Source of the DNA: Venturia oleaginea
Taxonomy: Eukaryota; Ascomycota; Dothideomycetes; Venturiales; Venturiaceae
Direction: 5' to 3'
DNA length: 64,000 nt
Assembly (NCBI GenBank): GCA_013176395.1
Contig: JABMLP010000014.1
Location: 1,054,001-1,118,000 of the forward strand
A program made the translations under genes and the position numbers. The notes below the pieces were generated by a model. The model saw only the letters and a list, made by a program, of their open reading frames with translations, made no database searches and was not told where the DNA came from. Shown piece by piece: positions 1 through 9,955 of the stretch (positions are counted from its first letter, which is position 1; the number at the start of each line of letters is the position of its first letter).

Positions 1-2
1 GC

Positions 3-951
3 TTGATAATCGGAGACGAGGTATTGGGCGGCAAAGTGAGCCCATGAACCCCCCAGCCGCTCATAAGGCCTTCAATTGGACAGATGCTGATCTCCTCGTC
101 ACATCCAGACTGTCGACACAAATTCAGCCTATTTCGCAAAGTTCTGCTTCTCATTGGGTATTGCGCTGAAGCGCATCGAGGTCATAGCCGATGATGAGGG
201 AGAGATTGTGGAGGCTGTGAGGAGGATGAGCAAGAATTACGATTTTGTGGTGACGAGTGGTGGTATTGGCCCGACGTGAGCCTTCCCTCGTGCGAGCATT
301 GGTGTATTGGAACTAATAAATACGAATAGGCACGATGATATAACGTATCAGAGTATAGCCAAAGCCTTCGACCTCCCCCTGATCCTACACGAAGAAGCAT
401 ACGCGCGAATGAAGAAGCTCTCCAAGCCTCACCCGTCACAACCCAATTTCAACTGGGACGAGGACTCGCCGGCGCTTAAGGCAAAGAAGCGCATGATTGA
501 GTTGCCATTGGATAAATCCAAACCCGATGAAGAGCAAGTCCTCTTCTTATCCGAGGATCTTTGGGTGCCATTGGCAGTTGTTAATGGCAATGTCCACATC
601 CTCCCCGGTGTCCCTAGACTATTCGAGAAGATCATAGATTCATACAGGTCTTCGCTACTCCCACGGCTGGTAGATCCAGATGGAGGTGTTTACCGAATAT
701 TGATCTCAACACCAATGGCAGAGAGCGCCGTGGCACCCACATTGACGGAGCTGGCGGCCGAGGTCGAGCCCAAAGGTGTGAAAGTAGGCAGCTACCCGCG
801 ATGGGGTAAAGCCAGGAATACAGTGACGCTCGTGGGACGAGATCGCGCATACATGGATAGTTTGGTGTCGCGCGTGGAACAGGCAGTGAATGGAAAGCGT
901 GTGGAAAAGGAGGACGAACAGGATCACGATGGATCTGATAAGGATGCTTAG
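3..951 (+). CDS. Molybdopterin-binding (MoaB/CinA-like) domain protein, 5' end outside the window
   Basis: The frame opens at the window edge with [11 protein letters not shown]. It continues after an intron (36-108) with [12 protein letters not shown] and after a second intron (276-329) with the hallmark SGGIGPTHDD, then runs to a stop at 951. GDE..., the DTN segment and GGxGPTxDD are the conserved blocks of the MoCF_biosynth fold, which binds molybdopterin or nucleotide substrates (MoaB/MogA, CinA, and the N-terminal half of eukaryotic FAD synthases). The C-terminal 200 residues resemble the tail of fungal single-domain homologues, which are usually just called molybdopterin-binding domain proteins. 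Introns have GTGAGC donors, and both junctions restore the reading frame. The actual substrate (molybdopterin, FMN or a damaged nucleotide) cannot be told from sequence. The start codon lies upstream of base 1. Confidence 0.8.
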
Positions 952-2304
952 ATGACTTGTTGCTAGAGGATGCATATGGGCTTCCAGGTGTACATAGCAA
1001 TTAAAGCCAGGCATGCAACTTCGCAGTTGAATCCGGCGGATTTGAATGCGTGGCGGGAGACCGCATGACGGACCGCTCGCAAGGCTCAAACACACTCCTT
1101 GCAATCTCAGTAAGCAACGGGCAATCTCGCTACGAGGTCAATTATTGTCCTCAGAAGGAAATAAATGTCCGAGTAACAATAACCACATAGGGGATGGCAG
1201 CATCTGTGGCCACGTGAAGCCAGTGAAAGCCACCACGCTTTGCAAGTGGAGAGTGGCGACCAGTCAAAAGAGGGTAAAATGGCAGTGGTGTTGAGAAAAG
1301 AAATATGGTCGATAACGGGTGTCGATGTCTTGTCGATGGCTTGCTAGTGCGGGACGACTCCCTGATTGCTGGGCTTGCTTTTCCTATGGGTCCCCAGTCT
1401 TTGATATTAGGCAGTCTTTAATACAACGTGTGTTGCTGGGGGTGTACAGTCTTCTCGGCACGAAACGAGAGCCTAGTGGATCCTGCATTCCACTCGGTTG
1501 GTACATGGAACACTGCGAAGAACGATTGGGATCCTTCCATGGTTGAACAGGTTTCTCGTGTGCACGTTGCTACTCGTAGCCGCGGGTTGGTCTATTGGAT
1601 GGAGATGGGACTGGCATGGTGACGCGGGGAGTATGGTATACAAGGCTAGAGAAGCGTGAGCATGGATAGAGATGCGTGCAGATAGGTAGAGATGCGTGTA
1701 TCTTGCATGGCTAGAGATGTGTGTACATGGTACGGCTAGAGAATAGAGATGCGTGTATCTTACATGTGTACATGATGGCTAGAGGGCTTGAGAACAATGA
1801 AGATGATTAGAAGTTGCAGGCTAGATGGCAAGATGTTCCACTGAGGTGGGCGTAGTCGGCTGCGTGCTTAGCGCTCTGTATCATACCTATTCAAGCACTC
1901 TGCACTGCAGCTGAGATACCGCACCCGTACCTCGCTCCAGCTCTCTTCCTTGCTCAACTCGCAACTCAACTCGCAATCATCAATCAATCGATCAAACCAG
2001 TCCGTCCCTTCCTTTCTCTCCGCACTCAATTGCAACACACTATCGTGCCCATCACCCGTTCGCCGTTCGCCGCTCCGTCACGCTACCACCGCCATCCGAG
2101 CTTTGAACCCACCCCCTAGTTTGACCACAGGGACCCTCAACTACTACATCTCCAATCTCAACATTAGGCTCTACACGGCAAACCTCGTCGCAACAACCAC
2201 TCTCTATACAGACCACCCGACACCGTCGATACCCTCGACCCTCTACGCACTCCCGACGCGTCCGACATCCTCGCTCCGTCGCGCATCAGTCTCAAGCTTC
2301 AGGA
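952..2304. other. Intergenic: repeat-rich stretch and pyrimidine-rich leader of the Ras gene
   Basis: No open frame here looks conserved. About 1640-1790 holds an irregular repeat in which TAGAGATGCGTG and GGCTAGAG recur several times. From about 1930 to 2300 the plus strand is C/T-rich with CAACTCGCAACTCAACTCGC-like runs, typical of fungal leaders. It ends at the Ras start codon, so it is probably the Ras promoter and 5' UTR. Confidence 0.5.
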
Positions 2305-3261
2305 ATGGCATCAAAGGTACACTCCTGCGCCCGAGAGCCAACCACCTGTAATGCACACTAACAACCGCAACAGTTCCTTCGGGAGTATAAGCTCGTCGTA
2401 GTCGGAGGCGGTGGAGTCGGTAAATCTTGCTTGACCATCCAACTCATCCAGAGCCACTTTGTCGATGAATATGATCCCACCATCGAAGGTCAGTCAAACC
2501 TTTCCTCTGTATGCTCGACACAATATTCGAACAGGCCTCAACCTTAGCAAGGAACGCGCAATTGCATTGCCCTGTACAAAGAACCGTCTGATGAAGCAGA
2601 TGGTGCTGTTGACCATGTTTCATCTTCTACAACTCGCCACTAACGCAACCTCGCAGATTCCTACAGGAAGCAATGCGTTATTGACGAAGAGGTCGCCCTA
2701 CTCGATGTCCTCGATACCGCCGGTCAAGAAGAATACTCAGCAATGAGAGAACAATACATGCGCACAGGAGAAGGATTCTTGCTGGTTTACTCCATCACGT
2801 CGAGGCAGTCGTTTGAGGAAATCCTCACCTTCCAACAACAAATTCTGCGCGTCAAGGACAAGGACTACTTCCCAATGATTGTCGTTGGTAACAAGGCTGA
2901 TTTGGAGGGAGAGCGTGAAGTTAGCACAGAGGGTATGCCGTCCCTTCCTTATGTAATCAGCAGGCCCAGCTAGCGCGGCTTGTTTTTTCACCACCTATAA
3001 CATGACCAACCGTAAACTAACCCATTCATGACAGAGGGCCAAAACCTCGCTAGACAATTCGGCTGCAAGTTTATCGAAACATCCGCAAAGTCCCGCAAGA
3101 ACGTCGACCAAGCCTTTTTCGACATCGTTCGCGAAATCAGACGTTACAACAAGGAAATGTCTAGCTACGGATCCGGCGCACCCACAAACTCACCGGGTGG
3201 GAAACTGGAGATGGATGGCGAGAAAGAGCCAAAGAGCTGTGGATGCTGCACCGTCATGTAG
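2305..3261 (+). CDS. ras1: Ras-family small GTPase (RasA/Ras1 type)
   Basis: Membrane-anchored GTPase switch that in fungi controls growth, cAMP signalling and morphogenesis. Four exons were placed at 2305-2316, 2374-2488, 2657-2932 and 3035-3261; all junctions keep frame. The protein begins [20 protein letters not shown], with a P loop GGGGVGKS where human Ras has GAGGVGKS, as in other fungal Ras proteins. The effector loop YDPTIEDSY, switch [17 protein letters not shown] (guanine specificity) and ETSAK are intact. The C terminus is CGCCTVM: a CaaX box (CTVM, Met last, so farnesylation is predicted) preceded by cysteines suited to palmitoylation. The first coding exon is only four codons, a common arrangement in fungal ras genes. 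The gene sits alone between long intergenic stretches. Confidence 0.95.
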
Positions 3262-4928
3262 ATGTGATTGAGCCTGATAAAACAGAGAGAGGAAGAGCTG
3301 TCTGGATGTGAGATGCGCGCGGCTGGCATATTAATGCATGAAGAGATGGAGAGGACTGCTGAATCTGGGCAATATTTTCGTGGACGGCCGTCATTGGGAG
3401 AAGACTTGGGAACATATTTGGTGTGAACATCTGGCATACAGCAGCGAGCTTTGTGCGATTATAGCGCGCTGTTACAGATTGTGGAAGAAAAGAGCCTTTT
3501 GCCCTTGTGGGGAAAGTGTGGATACGATGAATATCTTGGTGGAGATGGATCTCATGAGCGATGTGTGCTTGTTTTCTTTACTGTTGATTTCTTGAGATGG
3601 ATTGTATTTGGCATTATGTTTGTTGTTTGTCACGGCCTACCCTTTGCAAGTTCTTTCTTTGAGGGACGTTTTCCTGGACAAATTGGTCGATGGTTTCTTT
3701 CTACTGACCCCATAGCATATTTCTCATAAGTTTCGGGAACTATAGCAATTTTTTGAGCGTCATCTTTTAATCGTGAGATAGGTAGGAACTCTTTCATATT
3801 GCTTGTAGAGTTGTGCATTCTTTGGTTGTTTCTTGGTTGGTTTGGGAGTGGGGATCGTCTTACCTTGCTAATGTTGGTGACGAATTAGACTATTTGAGTA
3901 TGTTGGGGATTTCTGGTACTTAGTGAGGAGTAATAAATGGAAAGACAATAATAAGCTTTACGAAGTCCGCAGCTCAAGCGTATGAGTACAAGGCTTTTCA
4001 TACTATAGTACTTTCACGACCATTACTAATCCGAGATAGCTCCATCCGACGTTCGCCTCGAGTATGGGTCCGCCGCATATGAAGAATATCGATCCATCCA
4101 TCGATAAGAACTATTCGAATCCTGGACTCCCTTTGATCATGGTTTGGCCCATTGCAGATGAAGACACTGGCTTGAGAAATCAACACCAAATCAAAGGGCA
4201 TCTTGTCTACACAGGGGCTAAAATTGCAGCATCCACCACTTGGTGGGAAGACTGCCGTCGCCCGGCAGATTTGTGGCCCGCACAACATGCTGACATACGG
4301 GATACATAGGATTTTGAACGGCTAGGCCGTAACTATGCGTCTGGAACAGCGAATTGACTCTGGAGCACAACTGCGCAAAAGTAACTAAAGAGATACCCTA
4401 GACTTGATCGATTTGGCTATTTCAGGCCACTGTGACTTCTGGTTGGTCTACCGCTTCATAATCCTCATAATCTCCCTTATCAAAACCACCCGATCCACAT
4501 CGTCGAAAAACAGAGATACTTCTGCACTACGCTCCTGCCTCCTATCCCGGATTACATTTAATCTCGCATCCTCCTTTGATTGCCTTCTTGCACGCCGTCA
4601 GGCAATTGGCGAATAAAGGCGCATGTTTAACTGGGTCGAAAATTCGCTCGCAACCAGTGGCGCAAGAAGCATAGCTTTGTCGTTTGTCGAGTTGGTCGGA
4701 AGGATGGAGCGGGCTGGAATTGGTGTCGCGGGTGTCGAGAGAGATGAGATTTGCTGTCGCTTCTTTGGTTGGGAGGGCGGTTGTGAGGATGATTGGTGAG
4801 AGGAGGAAGAAAGTAAGTTCATTTTGATTTGGTTTGGTTTGGTCTGTCCGAGAGGTGAATGGATAATCGTTTGGTAGAGAGAAGAAGTATGAGGGGTTGA
4901 TATTCTAATGGAGAAGGGAACTTATATA
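3262..4928. other. Intergenic region up to transposon copy 1
   Basis: About 1.7 kb follows the Ras stop. Open frames on both strands (for example minus 4598-4822, Ser/Gln-rich) have no recognisable domain, no convincing splice partners and low-complexity composition. The first few hundred bases are probably the Ras 3' UTR. I see no RNA gene or obvious repeat. Confidence 0.4.
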
Positions 4929-6742
4929 ACGTATTCGATCACCCAACCCGTCAGATCACCCAACCCGTCAAAATTTCTTGGCACGACCATCTCATGTTAC
5001 GACTCTTCAATTTCATCGCTATTAACAATAGATTCTAAGTCCGTCGTGCTGCTATCTGATTCAGAAGATATCTCGATATCTTTTTTACAAGTTCGCGCAT
5101 TATGCCCAGTTGCGCCGCAGTTCCCACAGCGCCGTTGAGTTGGTCGGGCTGTTTTCGATCCCTGAGGCGCTACAGACGCCTCTGCAGCTACCTGCGCTGC
5201 TGCAGTCCCATACTCTATAGTACCACCTTGCTGGATCCACTTCCTTTTGCGCCATTTTCGCTTCGTTATTACTGCCAATTGCTCTTCAAGCTCGCGGTTG
5301 CGCGCAACAAGTAGAGCGTTTTGGTGCAGCATCAATTCAGCGCCCTTGCCAAGCTGGGAAAAGCCTGCCTGGGCATTAACTGGTGATCGAGTAAAAGACT
5401 CGCTTACGAGCTTAGATTGGGATCCAAATTCATGAGTATTGCTTGGAGTCTTTGACTGCCACGGCGTTTCTGGGAGACGGGGTTCTGGCGGGGTACGTAG
5501 CCGTACTACAAGGCGATCGAACACCACCTGCGCGTTAATAGGGACTAGCCCTACTGCCTCAAAGGCCTTTTGACAGTTCTCTTTTGTAAATACGTCGAAA
5601 AACGCCTCTTTGAAGGCAGGGAGAAAGCCTTCCTTGTTGATATGGTACACGCGTCGGCGTGCCAAGTCTCGAACTTGTTGAGAGTACTTGCACTTCAACG
5701 GCGAGAAGCAGACCACATCAAGCGGCTGGAGGATATGCGATGAATGAGGTGGCATACAGAGCGTTAGCATCTTATGTTCGAGGCAGTAGTCCTTGAAATT
5801 CTGGTTGAGATGGCTCTCATGGCCATCCAAGATGAGCAGCCTATACCTCTCTACTTGACGCGCCTTTGTATACGCATCAAAGTGCTTCAACCACTCAAGA
5901 CCAAGCGCATTGTTTGTCCAGCCGTTCTCAGAGACCGAGAGCTTCCAATTCCGTGGCATATCTGCCTCCTCATACCACGCAGAGATGTGAACGCGTCCTT
6001 TGTAGATAATGAATGGCGGGGTCGCATACCCAGCGGCGCAGATACTCTGGAAAACTGTAACCAACTCGCGATTGCCTGGCTGGATCAAATCAGGCCGTGT
6101 ACGTCTTTCAGAAGCTGTGACTACCTTCATTGACCCAATAACGCCCATCTGGAAGCCAATCTCATCAAAGTTGTGCGTATCCTTGTCGTGGATGCCGTAC
6201 TTGACTTTAGTATCTGCAACGAGCTTGAACCACGCGCCAATAATATCTGAATCTTCCTGCAGTATCCTCTGCCTATCCTTGGCTCGGTTGAAGGCCATCT
6301 TGAGCTCATCTGAGCGCGTTACGAACCTCTCAGCCCAGTTTTTCCCTACTGGCTCTCCACCGCGTACACCCAGCAGTTTATCCGCCTTATCTGCCACCTC
6401 ATATAGCCGGGGCGCAAATCCTCGCAAATCGAGGTCGAGGGTATATTGGACAAGCGTCTGCTCTTCTGTTGCAATGAGCTTATGGGAGTTTGGGCGAGTT
6501 TGAGGTAATTCCGCAGAGCCGATCAGAGAGCCTTTGGTGTTTGATGTTGAAGGCTGCAGCAGCGCGCCGTAGGCTTTGAAATTGGCCAGAGGTATAGGCC
6601 TGAAGAGCGAGATCAATTCTGCCTTCTTCTTGAACGGCTATCGCGTTGCGTTGTTGAGACATTGCGTGTTGAAGAGGATAAGGGCTGTGCCAAGGAAAAG
6701 TGGCCGGCTCGGTGGTGTGGCCGGCTCGGTGGTGGAATACGT
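4929..6742 (-). mobile_element. Tc1/mariner-superfamily pogo/Fot-type DNA transposon, copy 1 (inactive)
   Basis: The left terminus is ACGTATTCGATCACCCAACC, preceded by TA (4927-4928). The right terminus, read inward on the minus strand, is ACGTATTCCACCACCGAGCC. The outer eight bases match exactly and the rest imperfectly. The dinucleotide after the right end is CA rather than TA, so the TA target duplication seems to have decayed. Each end carries its subterminal motif twice (4937-4964 and 6709-6735). The element is 1814 bp and encodes one transposase on the minus strand, which is frameshifted. Confidence 0.85.
4997..6662 (-). pseudogene. pogo-type DDE transposase, frameshifted (copy 1)
   Basis: Translation from 6662 begins MSQQRNAIAVQEEGRIDLAL, an HTH_psq-like DNA-binding start (LRRAAAAFNI), but this frame stops near 6480. 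The rest of the transposase lies in another frame, open down to 4997, so a frameshift around 6500 separates the N-terminal HTH from the catalytic core. The core has the DDE_1 signature in order: NFDEIGFQMG (first Asp), LILDGHESH (second Asp) and HILQPLDVVCF (third Asp), plus a CENP-B-type HTH segment around GEPVGKNWAERFVTR. Near the C terminus is an intact CCHC zinc knuckle, CGNCGATGHNARTC, absent from many pogo relatives. Copy 2 (10007-11707) shows the unshifted N terminus. In copy 1, 27 bp are missing in frame just upstream of the knuckle. Confidence 0.85.
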
Positions 6743-7051
6743 CATTAATAGAATATAAAGAGAGGTGGTATTTGCGTCATAGTCGCAACTCCTCTACCTC
6801 CATACTACGAGTATATATATACTTACTACGTAGTAGAGTAAGGCGATGATGGTCTGGAAGGCCAGGATGTTGATAGATAGGGATGTAATAATTCTTATAA
6901 TATTACCAAAAACATTCTCTCTCTTTTCTCAGCCTGGTTATATTGATATTATAGAATTGGAGTAATGTGTATCGTTTGGCTGGTAGATATCACCCTGTGC
7001 AACCGGATTTTAGCAGCGTCTTCCTAAGTGTTGAAGAAGAGGTGAGCAAGC
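6743..7051. other. AT-rich spacer between transposon copy 1 and the thioredoxin-fold gene
   Basis: Contains a run of alternating GTATATATATAC near 6813 and other A/T-rich sequence, then the likely 3' UTR of the minus-strand gene that ends at 7052. No coding or RNA feature is seen. Confidence 0.4.
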
Positions 7052-7628
7052 TTATTTGGATATGCCTGACTTCCCAAACAAATCGAAGAAGCTCCCGCCA
7101 GCACCACCTTGTCCCCCTCTTTTAGCTTCCTTCTCTATCCATGACCTCAGAGTCTGCTTGTCATTTATGTGGGATTTTTCCGTCAGCTTGGTACTGAATT
7201 GAGGTTCGCTACGGCTGAAAGCTAGGATAGTAGGTATCGCATTAATCTGTAACGCGTTAATTCAAATTTGGTCAAAGTTGAGATGTTGGATCAGAAGGCT
7301 AGTCACGTACTCCGTACTGAATGTCCAAGCCGTCAATAGTGGGCGCGTCTGTTTCGACCTCGACATATCCGACACCACCTTCTCCTTCCCCTGCTCCCTC
7401 GTCCTCAATCAAAGACTTGAGTAGATTCTTTTCTCCCTGAGAGTTCCATGACATGGTCCAGTAAGTTAAGAGTGGGACGTTGGAGCTGGAGGAGAGCAGG
7501 AGGAGCGTGGAGAGTTCGTCTGGCCTGCGGATTGTGGTGTAGATGCGGTTCTTCTCCAATTGGGGACGGCAAGTCGAGAATAGTCGAGCCTTAGTGAGGC
7601 GGACGGAGAGGCGAATTATGGGACGCAT
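7052..7628 (-). CDS. Thioredoxin-fold protein, probably mitochondrial, without the CxxC pair
   Basis: Two exons on the minus strand, 7311-7628 and 7052-7246, joined over a 64-nt intron with a GTACGT donor, give 170 residues. The N terminus MRPIIRLSVRLTKARLFSTC is basic and hydroxylated with no acidic residues, as expected of a mitochondrial presequence. The middle has the thioredoxin pattern: a hydrophobic strand LLTYWTMSWNSQ where thioredoxins have W-C-G-P-C, then YVEVETDAP, and after the intron the cis-Pro motif AIPTILAFSRSE. The two redox cysteines are replaced, so a classical disulfide reductase role is unlikely; a structural or chaperone-like role is possible. Fungal genomes carry similar small single-domain proteins of unknown job. 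The gene lies between two transposon copies but looks intact. Confidence 0.7.
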
Positions 7629-8265
7629 TTCCGAGTGGTTGGCTACATTGCTGAGTGAGGGAAAGAGGTAGTTGCTTGGATAGGGGATAACCCACTAGAT
7701 TTTAGTGTCTTCTAATCAACATCAATTGTTTTGGCAGATATATACATTGCCCTTCAGGAGACTCGAGACTTGACAACAACTCTCTATTGAAGTGTAGATA
7801 ACCAAATGTTCATCTCCAATAATACTTCACGCTGCCTGCTTCCATGTATCCCACGCCTTCATGACTGCCTGCATCATCAGTCTTGCATCTACTACCATCA
7901 TCGATATGCCTCACTTTCCATCGTACAATTTGTCTCCGCTGACACATAATTTACTGTCTTCCTTCATCCGTACAACTCAATCCTCTCTGGACGCCAATTG
8001 TGAGCACTCCATGGCTCCTGTTGTCTGCGGTAAGGGATTAATCCAGAACGCCTGCTATTTACCTCGAGACACACCGCAGACTCTCCTGACGCTGTTTAAA
8101 AGCGCCGTCAACAAATAGTATGCCAGTATGTCTTGATTTTGTACGCAACGAACCTTCAAATTGCCGAGTTCCCCGGGTAATCCCACCTCTCGCAATCGCA
8201 ATATTAATTTTCAATACAGCGACAGTGGTCGTGGTTGTTGCGTTCGTAAGTTTCGTTGCTGAAGC
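7629..8265. other. Intergenic, nothing recognised
   Basis: Upstream side of the thioredoxin-fold gene and the 3' side of the degenerate 2EXR-like gene. Short frames on both strands have no recognisable motif. Confidence 0.35.
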
Positions 8266-9424
8266 TCAGTCTTCAACGACTAGCCTAGTCGCTTCGTTTC
8301 CGCCATCATCCACTGAAACTGTTAATTTTGGTGGAATTGTCTTAGCAATGTACTGCAGCCATGGTGTCAACCAACGGAGACATTCTTCCTTCGAAATACG
8401 AAAAGAATTCGGAAGCCAAGGCTGTGTGATCCAGCCGGTCTGCGCTGCGCCTTCCAATGGTCCAAGTAAGACAATTTCCAAGGTCGTCAGGCGGGCAAGG
8501 ATTGGCGACCAGAACACCTTCTCTGCCCAAGGATTGCATTTGACGCAATCCCGATTCACGACAAGCCAAACGCGGCGAATGCGCTCCTGGTTCTCGATGG
8601 GAAAGTCGAACAAGCAATCTCGGAGCCAGAATTTAAATCCTAGGGAACGGCGGACGTGATTTCAAATAAATTCTTTCCATAGAGGATTTGGATTGCTTCG
8701 TTGCCGATACTCTTCGACAGCAGAAGAAGACTCTTGGCATCATCATTTTTCTCGGTCATCACCCAATCTTCGGACGATGACTTCACCTTCAAGAGATTAT
8801 CCTTCGTCTTTGGATTGATTATAGCCGCTTGCTCCTTCAGTAATGAAAAGAGTGGATCGTGAATGTAGGCGATTTATGCCTATATAGGTAAAGCTTCAGT
8901 TTATCGACCTGAATGGGAACGGTCGGAACGAGTCGATGGCGGTATATCTCAGGCCATAATTCTAGGGGAAGATCTAGAAATGTGGTGGGCTTGAGATGCT
9001 TGGCAAATGCGTCGGCCAATGCTTGCACAAGGGCTCGGGTGTTGTCGTCGATGGTGATATTTGTCACGTCTTTGTCTGCGTTCGCGACTGCCGGAACAAC
9101 AACAGCTTTGTCCGTAGTTTAAATAGATGGTGTCGTCGCTAGTTTAACTTTCTTCGAAGGTAGTTCGCTTTGGAGCTCAGCTTCCTCGCTGGTTGCCTCG
9201 ACCTTGCCCTTCTTTCCACGGCCATGTCGATCGGTATGTTCAACGGGCACGTTTCCTTCAGCAATATCGACGGACTGGTCAACATTTTCGGCAGTTTTCG
9301 CCTCCTCTGATGGAGCCTTTTTTGTGCATCGGCCATTTCTATCGCGTGTCAATCGGCCAGTCTTTCGCTTCATCTTGGAGCTGTCGCGAGCTGGAACAAA
9401 TGATTGGTGTGAGTCTGGTACCAA
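8266..9424 (-). pseudogene. Degenerate 2EXR/F-box-like fungal protein gene
   Basis: Reading the minus strand from 9424, a Lys/Glu-rich N terminus (KMKRKTGRLTRDRNGRCTKK) leads into TAA at 9119-9121. The same frame then continues with NITIDDNTRALVQALADAF and FLDLPLELWPEIYRHRLVP, the signature of the fungal 2EXR family (an F-box-like helix of unknown function). It stops again at 8837. A different frame then carries IAYIHDPLFSLLKEQ and LLLSKSIGNEAIQILYGKN, stops, and a third frame (8266-8613) has FDFPIENQERIRRVWLVV and the tail. No introns with usable sites repair these breaks, so at least three lesions are present. The family is typically lineage-expanded and often decayed in fungi. The gene lies between the two pogo copies. 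Confidence 0.55.
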
Positions 9425-9955
9425 GTAGCAGTCGAAGACGGCTCAAATAGAAGTCTACAATACTGACGCCAACATCGTGAACAGTACCGTAACACCCTTG
9501 AAAGGCGGGTGTTGATCCCAACTTCAGTCCCAGACACCCGGCAATGCTTCATCGTCAAAGCAGACTCAGCAGATGGGCTCCGGTGAGGCCGCCATCAGAA
9601 AATTGATCCATCTGAAAGCTCATTATCCGCAGTGTTATCATCGGATGCTTCTACACAGCTCGCCTACATCTTTTTGTCGTGCCGATATGCGACTTGTGTC
9701 TTCAACCAGAAGAAACTAGCGAAAAGACTTGGCAGAGTGGGAGGCATGATGAATGAAAGGGAGAAGGGGTTGGCTGGTTGGTGGACTGGATTGATGAACG
9801 GAAGTGAGAAGATAAACTGGATGGAGGAATGAATCGAGGTAAGAAGGTCGACGCGTCTATAATTAAGCGTAAAACTATAGCTATATTTTAGTTAAGTCCG
9901 GCCCCATCTCTTCTTCTTCTACTTCCCTCTTATACAGATACTATACTATAGTATA
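9425..9955. other. Spacer before transposon copy 2, nothing recognised
   Basis: Contains short frames only. From about 9860 the sequence becomes A/T- and TCT-rich up to the TA target at 9954-9955. Confidence 0.35.

Noticed and set aside
4598..4822. Minus-strand frame with a Ser/Gln/Pro-rich N terminus
   Set aside because: Low-complexity sequence, no domain, no downstream exon that continues it, and no splice signals.
4997..6503. Long plus-strand frames opposite the transposase genes (also 10607-11642)
   Set aside because: They are antisense to the DDE transposase reading frames and are nearly identical between the copies only because the transposases are.
8120..8659. 179-codon plus-strand frame
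   Set aside because: Antisense to the 2EXR-like pseudogene, whose minus-strand translation has the recognisable family pattern.
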